Assembly (NCBI RefSeq): GCF_002115825.1
Contig: NZ_JFJZ01000021.1
Coordinates: 22,422 to 86,421 of the forward strand
Source: Thalassospira sp. MCCC 1A01428
GTDB lineage: Bacteria; Pseudomonadota; Alphaproteobacteria; Rhodospirillales; Thalassospiraceae
Direction: 5' to 3'
DNA length: 64,000 bases
The notes beneath the pieces were generated by a model. The model had not been told where the DNA came from and ran no database searches. It saw only the letters and a list, made by a program, of their open reading frames with translations. A program made the position numbers and the translations under genes. Below, piece by piece: positions 1-7,931 of this stretch (its first letter is position 1; the number at the start of each line of letters is the position of its first letter).

Positions 1-683
1 CGTTCGACCAGCCCCAGCGTTTTATTGGCGTCTTGCGGCTGGCTGTTGATCAACTGGGTATAGGCCAGGTTCAAATCGCCAAGGGTTTCGGAAAACGGCA
101 TGATAATCTTGTTAAAGGCAACCCTGGTGCCTGTGCTGTCCTGCGGAACGACAAGATCCTGATCCATTACCAATTGACCATTGATCACAAGATTGCCGCT
201 TGCGCCTTCGTCATACATGTTTGCCATTGTGGCGCGGGCATTGTGCAACAGCTTTTTCGCTGTTACCCGGTCATTTTTGGCAAGGGCGACGCGAGCCTGA
301 TGAACCTGCTGTAAAACAGTTTGCCCTTCCTGTGAAAACTGGGCCTGAATGGCCGGGCTGTTGACGTCCGGCTGGGGCAGATTGGCCTGTTTGGCGTCAT
401 AAATATCGGTTTCCTTGCGCGCGCGGTGCGGCCCGCTGATATTGTTTGGAACAACTTCGTGGCTGATGTGGGCCGTGCTGTTCTGGTCGGAAGTATTTGT
501 ATCCGGGTGTGCCGCCAGCCAGATTTCATATTCTTTTTCCGCCCCATGTTTGCCAGCGGTATTGTTGGGCACAATTGCCTGATAGGGGCTTGCATTGGCA
601 GCATTGGCAAAGGCCGGAACAAAGGCGGCAGAAACACCAAAAGCCAGGGTGGCAATGGCAAATTTGCGGGTAACGTTTTTCAT
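1..683 (-). CDS. Secreted YfdX-like protein, partial (C-terminus outside window)
   Basis: The gene reads leftward from ATG at 683 and is still open at base 1, so about 227 residues of the N-terminal part are visible. AAGGA lies 8-9 bases before the ATG. Residues 1-29 form a Sec signal peptide (Lys/Arg start, hydrophobic core, cleavage near FANAANA). The mature part is Asn/Gln/Ala-rich; a helical stretch (about residues 120-150, VHQARVALAKND then AKKLL) and a later QLVMDQD segment resemble the YfdX family of periplasmic, stress-linked proteins. That assignment is tentative; a generic secreted alpha-helical protein is the alternative. A sigma-54 promoter and a likely enhancer site lie upstream, and the gene is co-oriented with the adjacent sigma-54 activator, so it is probably that activator's target. 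Confidence 0.6.
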   Translation of the reverse strand, partial: MKNVTRKFAIATLAFGVSAAFVPAFANAANASPYQAIVPNNTAGKHGAEKEYEIWLAAHPDTNTSDQNSTAHISHEVVPNNISGPHRARKETDIYDAKQANLPQPDVNSPAIQAQFSQEGQTVLQQVHQARVALAKNDRVTAKKLLHNARATMANMYDEGASGNLVINGQLVMDQDLVVPQDSTGTRVAFNKIIMPFSETLGDLNLAYTQLINSQPQDANKTLGLVE

Positions 684-794
684 GGCTTTAGTCCTTTTTA
701 CAAAACCCGATAAAGATAATGATCAGAAGGTCCGCGATGGGTGTCGCTTGTGGGCCGTTCCGTATGTCGTTTTCTGCGACATCTGATCTTTACT

Positions 795-811
795 TTGCAG
801 GGACCGTGCCA
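795..811 (-). promoter_or_regulatory. Sigma-54 (RpoN) promoter for the YfdX-like gene
   Basis: On the minus strand the sequence is TGGCACGGTCCCTGCAA. It has the -24 GG and -12 GC dinucleotides with exactly 10 bases between them and differs from the TGGCAC-N5-TTGC consensus at one base of the -12 element. It lies 112 bases upstream of the ATG at 683, which leaves a leader of about 100 nt. The neighbouring gene encodes an NtrC-type activator, which supports the call. Confidence 0.72.
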
Positions 812-869
812 GAATTTAACTATTTGATTTTAAATGATATTTATAAATGGTGCCAGTTTGACGCCGGGC

Positions 870-891
870 ATTGGTGGATATTACCACCAAT
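870..891. promoter_or_regulatory. Probable upstream activator site for the NtrC-type regulator
   Basis: A perfect inverted repeat ATTGGTGG-N6-CCACCAAT lies between the response regulator stop (933) and the sigma-54 promoter (795-811). Its centre is about 95 bp upstream of the expected transcription start, a usual place for an NtrC-family enhancer. A further partial half site (GGTGGTTGG) lies near 905-914. A terminator for the regulator gene is less likely because no T-run follows on the minus strand. Confidence 0.5.
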
Positions 892-932
892 TTTGGGGGT
901 GATGTGGTGGTTGGCCCGGTTGTATTGCCCGC

Positions 933-2384
933 TTAGGCGTGCACCAGGGCCTCCAGCCCGTATTTGCGAATGCGATAACGCAGGGTTTCTCGCGTGGTGC
1001 CCAGGGCACGAACGGCGGCCATCACATTGTAATTATGGCGTTCCAGCACGGTGCGAATAATGCATTCTTCCATGTCATCAAGCGTCATTGATCCATCAAG
1101 TGGCAATGTTAGCCCGTCGGGATCGTGCAACGTCACATCGGGCGGGGCGATGGGGGCGGGGCCAGATTGCCGGTGTGGGGCAACCGGTGTTGCGGGTGAC
1201 GCAGTAGTACTGTCAGGTGCTATGCCCAACCATTCACGGGGCAGTTCCGGCCCGGTCGCCAGCATCACCGAACGTTCGATCACATTGCGTAATTCACGCA
1301 CATTCCCCGGCCAGCTATAGGATTGCAGGGTTTCAAGAATGGACGGTGGCAAGATGCTGACCTGTTTGCCCGACCGGGCGTTAAATTCGGTAAAAAGGGT
1401 GGTGACAATGCTGGCAATGTCGTTTGGCCTTTCGCGCAGGCTGGGCAGGCGCAATTCAAAAACAGATATGCGGTGATAGAGGTCGCGGCGGAAGTCGCCC
1501 TGATCGGATGCCGCGCGCAAGTCGCGGTTTGATGCGGTAATTAACTGAATATCGACCGATATTTTTTCCTCGCCGCCCACCCGGCGAAAACTTTGTTCTT
1601 CAATCGCCTTTAGCAATTTGGATTGCAGGCCAATATCCATTTCGCCAATTTCATCTAAAAACAGGGTGCCGCCATCGGCCTGTTCCATCAGGCCACGATG
1701 ACGGCCCTTGGCCCCGGTGAAGGCCCCGGGTTCGTGGCCAAACAGTTCGGATTCCAGCATGTCACGCGGAATGGCGGCACAGTTTAAATCCACAAAGGGC
1801 CCTTCGGCGCGTTGGCCGGCATAATGCAGTATTTTGGCAACCAAACCCTTGCCAGTGCCGGTTTCGCCGCCCAGCAAAATGCTGGTGATCGGAATGGTGG
1901 CAAGCTGGCCCAACATGGTGCGCACCTGTGTGGCCGCAGGACTGTCGCCTATAAAGCTGTCGGGGCTGTATTTTTGCGCCCCGGTTCGGGCTGTATCTGT
2001 GATGCGCTGGCGGGCACGTGCCCCCCGCGTTGCGGTGGCAATTGTCAGGTCCAGCTTGTGGTAATCCAGCGGTTTTGCCAGAAAATCCAGCGCCCCCAGC
2101 TTTGCGGCCCGGGCAATATCCTGCCGTGATCCATAACCTGACAGAAAAATCCATTCCGATCGGCCACCGTGCGCGCGCACTTCTTCTAAAAAATCCAGTC
2201 CGTTGCCGTCGGGCAGGTTCATATCAGACAGAACAATCGACGGGCTGAAATCAAGTTCCATAATTAATCGCCGGGCATCGGCCAGTGTTGGCGATAATGT
2301 GACGGACCATCCTTCGCGCTCGAACCGGCGTTTAAGTTCGCTGCCCAGCAATTTTTCATCTTCAATGATGGTGATGGTGCGCAT
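933..2384 (-). CDS. Sigma-54-dependent response regulator (NtrC family)
   Basis: Cytoplasmic enhancer-binding protein of 483 residues. Residues 1-120 form a receiver domain with the acidic pair near the N-terminus, phospho-acceptor Asp54 and Lys104. Residues 145-385 form the AAA+ domain with Walker A GETGTGKG (173-180), the sigma-54 contact loop GAFTGA (220-225) and Walker B LFLDEIGEM (241-249). A Pro-rich linker leads to a Fis-type helix-turn-helix (about 445-478). ATG 2384 is chosen because GAGGAG precedes it by 7 bases and the receiver domain begins there; a longer reading frame upstream only overlaps the kinase gene. It overlaps the 3' end of the original kinase frame, so the two formed one transcription unit. 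The likely target is the sigma-54 promoter just downstream. Confidence 0.93.
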   Translation of the reverse strand: MRTITIIEDEKLLGSELKRRFEREGWSVTLSPTLADARRLIMELDFSPSIVLSDMNLPDGNGLDFLEEVRAHGGRSEWIFLSGYGSRQDIARAAKLGALDFLAKPLDYHKLDLTIATATRGARARQRITDTARTGAQKYSPDSFIGDSPAATQVRTMLGQLATIPITSILLGGETGTGKGLVAKILHYAGQRAEGPFVDLNCAAIPRDMLESELFGHEPGAFTGAKGRHRGLMEQADGGTLFLDEIGEMDIGLQSKLLKAIEEQSFRRVGGEEKISVDIQLITASNRDLRAASDQGDFRRDLYHRISVFELRLPSLRERPNDIASIVTTLFTEFNARSGKQVSILPPSILETLQSYSWPGNVRELRNVIERSVMLATGPELPREWLGIAPDSTTASPATPVAPHRQSGPAPIAPPDVTLHDPDGLTLPLDGSMTLDDMEECIIRTVLERHNYNVMAAVRALGTTRETLRYRIRKYGLEALVHA

Positions 2385-2484
2385 GATCAGGCTCCTCGCA
2401 GGGGAATTCGATAACGGTTTTGGCGCCGCCATTGGTGTTGCGATCAAAGTGAAGGGTGCCGCCCGCGCCATGTACCAGATGTTA
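2362..2484 (-). pseudogene. Stranded 3' end of the histidine kinase after the in-frame TAA
   Basis: After TAA 2484-2482 the same frame continues without interruption to TGA 2364-2362. The first residues after the stop are HLVHGAGGTLHF, then an Asn/Gly turn, then a strand reading KTVIEFP. This is the expected end of a HATPase_c domain after GLGLSIV. The frame ends 21 bases inside the response regulator gene, a normal overlap for a two-component pair. One base change (CAA, GAA or AAA to TAA) would explain the break. Sequencing error, a recent nonsense mutation and readthrough cannot be told apart here. Confidence 0.8.
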
Positions 2485-3843
2485 CACAATCGACAGGCCA
2501 AGGCCCACGCCATCCGCCTTGCCCGTTTGAAACGGCCGAATACCCCGCGTCAACAGGGCCTCGGAATATCCCGGTCCGGTGTCGGCGACGGTCAGGCGGG
2601 CTGTGTTTTTCGCAACGTCAAAGGAAACAGTAATGGTGCCGGGCTGGTCACCCAGCGCCTCGCACGAGTTTTTCAACAGATTAAGCAACACCTGACGTAC
2701 CGTGTCGCGCGGCAGAACGATAGTGTGATTTTCGCTGTGGACCTTGATTGAAATATGCGTGGGCAGGCGATAGCCAAACAATTTAACCACATCGCCAACC
2801 AATTGGTCGCTTGATACCTGCACCGGCGTTTCCAAGGTAAAGGATTTGTTTTGCAATAATGAATTTAACAATCGCGTTACCCGGTCCATTTCCCCGGCAA
2901 TCAGGCCCAGGCGTTCGCGGTGGTCGGGGTCTTCGGTTTCAATTTCCATATTGCGCAGGGCCATTGAAATACCTGATACCGGGTTGCGCAACTCATGGGC
3001 AAGTCGGGCGGAAAATTCGCCAATCGCGGCCATTTTTGCCCCGTTTTCAAGCTCTGCCTGTTGGCGTAACAAGGTTTCGGATGCGGCACGCACCTGGTTT
3101 TCAAGCTGGTCGGTATGGTCCCGGCTTTGCTGCGCTACTGTGCGCAGGCTGGCCGTCATTTCATTATAGTGGTCATAGATCGGCGCGAGCGGGTCGTTTT
3201 CCGATACCGGCCTGATTTCGACAAATCGCAAACTGGCAACGTTATCTAATAATTCCGAAAGTCTGCTAACTGCGCGAAACGCCCGGCGGCGAAACCATAT
3301 CATCACGGCAATGGCAAGGATCGGGGTTGCGATCAAGGCGATCAGGGCGATGGTAAATTCCTGATCGGCCGACTGGCGGGCCGTTTTTATTGCCTGCTGT
3401 TGCAGGGCGTTTTCCTGTGTCAAAACCTTGCGGATCAGGGACAAGGCACCAATCAGGTTGCTGCTGGGGTTATCAATTGGCAAGGAAAGATAATCTGACG
3501 CCATTCGCAGGTTTTCGGGCGTTTTGGGTGATAATTGCCCGTTTTGCTGCAATAAATCGTCCAGATCGGCGCGGATATGTGCCAGTTCCATCGCCGTTGG
3601 CGGTTGGTGACTGCCAAGGTGGCGGGTCAGCAATTTGCCGATGGCAATGTCGGTTTGCTGTAAACCCTGAATTTGACGAATGTGATTTTCAAGCGGGCTA
3701 AGCCGATAGGCCGAATGCCACGCTGTTAAGGCAAGAAACCCAAGTGACAGGATAAGGGCAATGGTTGCCAGTGCCACCGACACCCGAAGAGGCTGCAACA
3801 ATGTGGTGCGCGCCGACATTGGCCTTGCGTAAGCAGGGGGCAT
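2482..3843 (-). CDS. Sensor histidine kinase, truncated by an in-frame stop
   Basis: Membrane sensor kinase partnering the NtrC-type regulator. The start at 3843 is preferred because AAGGA precedes it; GTG 3876 would add 11 residues. Two membrane segments (about residues 14-37 and 163-184) enclose a periplasmic helical region, followed by a HAMP-like linker, an H-box with His in RLAHELRNP (about residue 283), an N-box, the G1 box DTGPGY and the G2 box GVGLGLS. Translation then meets TAA at 2484-2482 right after GLSIV. The downstream codons in the same frame still encode the normal end of the ATPase domain (see 2362-2484). The product as read lacks the last helix and strand of the HATPase fold and may be unstable or inactive. 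NtrB/DctB-like kinases are the nearest relatives in layout. Confidence 0.8.
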   Translation of the reverse strand: MPPAYARPMSARTTLLQPLRVSVALATIALILSLGFLALTAWHSAYRLSPLENHIRQIQGLQQTDIAIGKLLTRHLGSHQPPTAMELAHIRADLDDLLQQNGQLSPKTPENLRMASDYLSLPIDNPSSNLIGALSLIRKVLTQENALQQQAIKTARQSADQEFTIALIALIATPILAIAVMIWFRRRAFRAVSRLSELLDNVASLRFVEIRPVSENDPLAPIYDHYNEMTASLRTVAQQSRDHTDQLENQVRAASETLLRQQAELENGAKMAAIGEFSARLAHELRNPVSGISMALRNMEIETEDPDHRERLGLIAGEMDRVTRLLNSLLQNKSFTLETPVQVSSDQLVGDVVKLFGYRLPTHISIKVHSENHTIVLPRDTVRQVLLNLLKNSCEALGDQPGTITVSFDVAKNTARLTVADTGPGYSEALLTRGIRPFQTGKADGVGLGLSIV

Positions 3844-3871
3844 AGGCGGGTTTCCTTGAAACGAAATGAAG

Positions 3872-3912
3872 TTCACGATCCTGAAAACCGGGGGCCGGTT
3901 CAGGATCGTGAA
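3872..3912. promoter_or_regulatory. Long perfect dyad between purD and the kinase gene
   Basis: TTCACGATCCTGAA (3872-3885) is repeated inverted at 3899-3912 with no mismatch. The stem extends inward through AACCGG/CCGGTT with a two-base bulge and a GGG loop. It lies 29 bases upstream of the chosen kinase start and 64 bases past the purD stop. No T-run follows on either strand, so an operator or an mRNA-processing hairpin is more likely than an intrinsic terminator. Confidence 0.55.
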
Positions 3913-3976
3913 AACAGGAGGTGATTCGTTTCATAGGAACAGATTAAGGCAAACCGATGTTCGCCGTTTTGGCAGA

Positions 3977-5260
3977 TCAGGCCTGTTCGCGGGCAATTGC
4001 ACGCCAGCCAATATCGCGGCGGCAAAAACCACCGTCCCAATCAATGGTATCAACGGCTTCATAGGCGCGTTTCTGGGCATCGCCAACGCTGGTGCCGCGT
4101 GCCGTCACACCCAGAACCCGGCCGCCGGTTGCGGTTAATTTATCGCCATCCATTTTGGTGCCAGCGTGTAAAACCTTAACGTTTTCCATGGCATTGGCGG
4201 CATCAATGTTTTTAATTTCGCTGCCTTTTTCATACGATCCCGGGTAGCCTTTGGCGGCCATCACGACCACAAGGGCGGTTTCGTCATGCCATTGCGGGGT
4301 AACCTGATCCAGCGTTTCGTTGGCTGATGCTTCTAGAATATCCAGCACGTCGGATTTAAGAAGGCTCATTAAAACCTGGCATTCCGGGTCGCCAAAACGG
4401 ATGTTATATTCAATCAGTTTCGGGTTTTCGTTCTCGTCAATCATCAGTCCGGCAAACAAAACGCCGCTAAACGGGTGGCCTTCGGCGGCCATGCCCTCGA
4501 CCGTGGGCACGATAATGTCGCGCATTACGCGATCTTCAACCGTTTTGGTAAATACCGGTGCCGGGGAATAGGCCCCCATGCCGCCGGTATTGGGGCCGGT
4601 GTCGCCTTCGCCAACGGCTTTATGGTCCTGTGCCGCAATCAGCGGAATTACATTTTTGCCATCGCACACGGCAAAAAATGATGCTTCTTCACCGCGTAAA
4701 AATTCCTCAATCACCAGTTCGGCCCCGGCATCCCCAAATTTGCCGCCAATCATGGCGTCATCAATGGCGGCATAGGCGTCAGCGATGGTTTCACAAATGG
4801 TCACACCCTTGCCTGCGGCCAGGCCATCGGTTTTGATCACGATGGGCGCGCCGGTTTTTTCAACAAATGCGCGGGCGTCGTCACGATTGGTAAAGCGGCC
4901 ATAGCCAGCCGTTGGTACGCCAAATTTGGCGACCATGTCCTTCATGAAACCCTTGGAACCTTCAAGCTGGGCAGCGGCCCCGGTGCAGCCAAAATACTTA
5001 ATACCGGCAGCTGCCAACGCGTCACCCAAACCGGCAACCAGTGGCGCTTCGGGGCCAACCACCACCAGGTCAACCTTATGATCGGTGGCAAATTTTACCA
5101 GACCGTCCATATCGCTATCGGCAATGGCAACACATTGCGCAGAATCGGCGATCCCGGCATTGCCCGGTGCGCACCAAAGTTTGGTCAAACGCGGGCTTCG
5201 TGCAATTGCCCAGCATAATGCGTGTTCCCGTCCACCACCGCCAACGACCAGAACTTTCAT
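3977..5260 (-). CDS. purD: Phosphoribosylamine--glycine ligase
   Basis: GAR synthetase: joins glycine to 5-phosphoribosylamine using ATP, the second step of de novo purine synthesis, in the cytoplasm. The product is 427 residues, normal for the family. The N-terminal Rossmann-like domain begins MKVLVVGGGGREHAL; the ATP-grasp core carries GSKGFMKD and the LAAGKGV loop, followed by EEFLRGEEASFF and RFGDPECQ. The start at 5260 places the conserved MKVLVVG at the N-terminus; upstream in-frame codons are not conserved in the family. It is divergent from xseA with a short shared promoter region and is followed on the same strand, after a strong dyad, by the two-component genes. Confidence 0.97.
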   Translation of the reverse strand: MKVLVVGGGGREHALCWAIARSPRLTKLWCAPGNAGIADSAQCVAIADSDMDGLVKFATDHKVDLVVVGPEAPLVAGLGDALAAAGIKYFGCTGAAAQLEGSKGFMKDMVAKFGVPTAGYGRFTNRDDARAFVEKTGAPIVIKTDGLAAGKGVTICETIADAYAAIDDAMIGGKFGDAGAELVIEEFLRGEEASFFAVCDGKNVIPLIAAQDHKAVGEGDTGPNTGGMGAYSPAPVFTKTVEDRVMRDIIVPTVEGMAAEGHPFSGVLFAGLMIDENENPKLIEYNIRFGDPECQVLMSLLKSDVLDILEASANETLDQVTPQWHDETALVVVMAAKGYPGSYEKGSEIKNIDAANAMENVKVLHAGTKMDGDKLTATGGRVLGVTARGTSVGDAQKRAYEAVDTIDWDGGFCRRDIGWRAIAREQA

Positions 5261-5288
5261 GACTTTTACCCCGACTGCTTGATGGTCC

Positions 5289-5315
5289 AGATGTGATCCT
5301 TTAGGCTTCACATCT
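5289..5315. promoter_or_regulatory. Inverted repeat in the purD-xseA intergenic region
   Basis: AGATGTGA and TCACATCT are separated by 11 bases in the 122-base gap between divergent purD and xseA. It could be a repressor site or a leader hairpin of purD. No T-run follows. The regulator is unknown. Confidence 0.35.
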
Positions 5316-5382
5316 CCACTGCGTAATGTTTTACGTAACCGCGTTAATAATTCACGCGGGCTTTTAGCATAAAGTACCCTTG

Positions 5383-7074
5383 ATGACGCAAGATTTGTTC
5401 GACCCATATGCACCGCAACCGCAACAATCTGGCAACCTGCCGGAATTTTCGGTTTCCGATTTGTCCAACGCGCTGAAACGCACGGTCGAGGATGCCTTTT
5501 CCTTTGTCCGGGTGCGTGGCGAAATTTCAGGTTTCAAACGGGCATCCAGCGGCCATTTGTATTTGGCGCTTAAGGATGACAGTGCGGTACTTGATGCCGT
5601 GTGCTGGCGCGGGGCCGCAGGTAAACTTGGTGTGCAGCCCGAAGACGGCATGGAAGTGATTGTTACCGGGCGTCTCACCACTTTTCCGGGCCGGTCGAAA
5701 TACCAGATCGTGATCGACAGCATGGAAGTGGCCGGTGAAGGCGCCCTGTTGAAATTGCTGGAAGACCGCAAGAAAAAACTGGCTGCCGAGGGCCTGTTCG
5801 AGGCTGACCGTAAACGTCCGATTCCTTTTTTGCCCGATGTTATCGGTATTGTCACCTCGCCCACGGGGGCGGTGATTCGCGATATTATGCATCGCCTGCG
5901 CGAACGGTTTCCACGCCGGGTATTATTGTGGCCGGTTATGGTGCAGGGCAAGGGGGCAGCCGAGCAGGTAGCCCATGCCGTGCGCGGCTTTAACGAATTA
6001 CTGCCGTATGGCGATATTCCCCGCCCCGATGTGCTGATTGTGGCGCGTGGAGGCGGCTCGCTGGAAGATTTATGGGCCTTTAACGAGGAAATCGTTGCCC
6101 GTGCAGTGGCGGAATCGACCATTCCGGTTATTTCAGCGGTTGGCCACGAAACCGATACCACCCTGATTGATTATGTATCCGACTTGCGCGCGCCAACCCC
6201 GACGGGGGCGGCGGAAAAGGCAGTGCCGGTACGGCTGGATTTATTGGCACAGGTCAACGACGACGGGCAGCGGCTGGCGCAGGCTGTTCGGCGACTGGGG
6301 GCAGAAAAACGTATCGCCCTTGATAGTGCCGGGCGTGGGCTGGGCGACCCGAAACGAATGCTCGAAGACCGTGCCCAGATGCTCGATAACTGGTCCGACC
6401 GGTTGCCGCGTGCGGTACAGGCGATGTTGCAACAGGCAAAATCGCGGTTGAACGAAACCAGTGCCCGGCTGGTCAGCCCGCGCGAACAATTGTCGGAAAA
6501 ACGGGGGCGTTTGGAAAATGCCCGGCTGCGGCTGCATGGTGCCATCAGTGCGCGGGTGCAAAGCCAGAAAGCCCGGCTGGACCAGGCGGCGGCGGGGTTG
6601 CGCCCCGGCAATGCGACCCGCGACATTAACCGCGAACGTAAACATGTGGCCGACCTGGCCTCACGGCTGAATGCCGCGGTAAAAAACACCATCACCCGCG
6701 AAAAAGACGGGCTGGCTCGCTATGACCGGCTGCTGGAAAGTTATTCGTACCGCAATGTTTTAAAACGCGGTTTCGCCGTGGTCCGTGACCGGAACGGTAA
6801 ATTACGCGCACAGGCAGCATCACTTGTCGACGGGGAAGGATATGTTCTGGAAATGCAGGACGGTGTTGCCAATGTGGTGGCCGGTCATGCAGTCACAGGC
6901 GGCAGTACCCAAACCCCGCCTGACGGGCAAAACAACCCGGCGCCGGATGCAGATCCAGAATCGGTGAAAACGTCGCCGGATGATGACGCGCAAGGTCGAC
7001 CGAAACCTGAAAAACCCCGGCGCAAAAAAGATCCGCGCCCCAAAGATGATGACCGCCAAGGGAGCCTGTTATAA
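5383..7074 (+). CDS. xseA: Exodeoxyribonuclease VII large subunit
   Basis: Catalytic large subunit of ExoVII, which degrades single-stranded DNA from both ends together with the small subunit XseB (not in this window). An N-terminal OB-fold (about residues 20-115) is followed by the Exonuc_VII_L core with IGIVTSPTGAVIRD, the VARGGGSLEDLWAF motif and the HETDTTLIDYVSD motif, then long helices (about 280-450). At 563 residues it is longer than the usual 400-520; the extra part is a low-complexity tail rich in Pro, Asp, Lys and Arg from about residue 510. The start is ATG 5383; a TTG directly before it would add one residue and no clear ribosome site is seen. Its TAA overlaps the next ATG by one base. 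Confidence 0.96.
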   Translation: MTQDLFDPYAPQPQQSGNLPEFSVSDLSNALKRTVEDAFSFVRVRGEISGFKRASSGHLYLALKDDSAVLDAVCWRGAAGKLGVQPEDGMEVIVTGRLTTFPGRSKYQIVIDSMEVAGEGALLKLLEDRKKKLAAEGLFEADRKRPIPFLPDVIGIVTSPTGAVIRDIMHRLRERFPRRVLLWPVMVQGKGAAEQVAHAVRGFNELLPYGDIPRPDVLIVARGGGSLEDLWAFNEEIVARAVAESTIPVISAVGHETDTTLIDYVSDLRAPTPTGAAEKAVPVRLDLLAQVNDDGQRLAQAVRRLGAEKRIALDSAGRGLGDPKRMLEDRAQMLDNWSDRLPRAVQAMLQQAKSRLNETSARLVSPREQLSEKRGRLENARLRLHGAISARVQSQKARLDQAAAGLRPGNATRDINRERKHVADLASRLNAAVKNTITREKDGLARYDRLLESYSYRNVLKRGFAVVRDRNGKLRAQAASLVDGEGYVLEMQDGVANVVAGHAVTGGSTQTPPDGQNNPAPDADPESVKTSPDDDAQGRPKPEKPRRKKDPRPKDDDRQGSLL

Positions 7075-7931
7075 TGCGTTGGGTAACGAAACTGGCATTT
7101 ATTGCAACCGTGCTGGCCGGAATGACGGCGGCGGGAATGCCCGCACAGGCCAGCGCGCCGGAATTTAAAGGTGCGTTTAGCCAGGGCGGGGTTGTCTTTG
7201 GTCAGACAACGCCGGGCACCAGCGTGATGCTGGACGGCGAAAAGATTGATACAATCGCCCCGGATGGCAATTTTGCCCTGGGATTTGAACGCGATTATCA
7301 AGGCCCGGCCACCCTGACATTGACCCATGCCGATGGCAGCACCGAACAATTCACCTATCCGATCAAACACCGCGAATTTAACATTCAGCGTATTGATGGT
7401 TTGCCGCCCAAAATGGTGACGCCGGACCCGACAGTGATGGACCGGATCAAGGATGATTCCCGCCAGGCCCGCGAAGCCCGCACCGAACGATTTGCCACTG
7501 AATATTATAAATCCGGCTTTATCTGGCCCGCGACCGGGCGCATTAGCGGGGTTTATGGATCGCAACGCATTTTAAACGGCCAACCGCGCGCGGCCCATTG
7601 GGGGGTTGATGTTGCGGTACCAATGGGAACACCCGTTGTTGCCCCGGCGGACGGGGTTGTAACCCTTGCCCATCCCGATATGTATTTTTCGGGCGCAACA
7701 TTGTTTATTGATCATGGCCTTGGCGTTGTTTCGGCCTTTTTGCATTTGTCGAAAATTGACGTCAAAGTTGGCGATGTGGTGCATCAGGGCGATGTGGTGG
7801 CGCATTCGGGGGCCAGTGGCCGTGCCACCGGGCCGCATCTGGACTGGCGGGTAAATGTTGGCCCAACCCGCATTGATGCGGCCTTGCTGGTGCCACCGAT
7901 GGAACAGGTTTTGGCGGGGGCGAAAAAATGA
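7074..7931 (+). CDS. Secreted M23 family metallopeptidase (LytM domain)
   Basis: Predicted periplasmic peptidoglycan endopeptidase or amidase activator, 285 residues. Residues 1-27 form a Sec signal peptide ending AQA. A beta-rich region (30-105) precedes a helical linker and the LytM domain (about 150-265). Zinc ligands of the first motif are His175 and Asp179 (HWGVD). The second motif is GPHLDW, so the usual HxH is HxD (His255, Asp257); many proteobacterial M23 proteins have this form, so it need not mean loss of activity. Translation is coupled to xseA (TAATG overlap) and to the downstream gene (ATGA overlap). Confidence 0.9.
   Translation: MRWVTKLAFIATVLAGMTAAGMPAQASAPEFKGAFSQGGVVFGQTTPGTSVMLDGEKIDTIAPDGNFALGFERDYQGPATLTLTHADGSTEQFTYPIKHREFNIQRIDGLPPKMVTPDPTVMDRIKDDSRQAREARTERFATEYYKSGFIWPATGRISGVYGSQRILNGQPRAAHWGVDVAVPMGTPVVAPADGVVTLAHPDMYFSGATLFIDHGLGVVSAFLHLSKIDVKVGDVVHQGDVVAHSGASGRATGPHLDWRVNVGPTRIDAALLVPPMEQVLAGAKK

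Noticed and set aside
5364..6161. 265-codon open frame antisense to xseA
   Set aside because: Ser/Arg/Thr-rich translation without any motif; xseA on the other strand is unmistakable.
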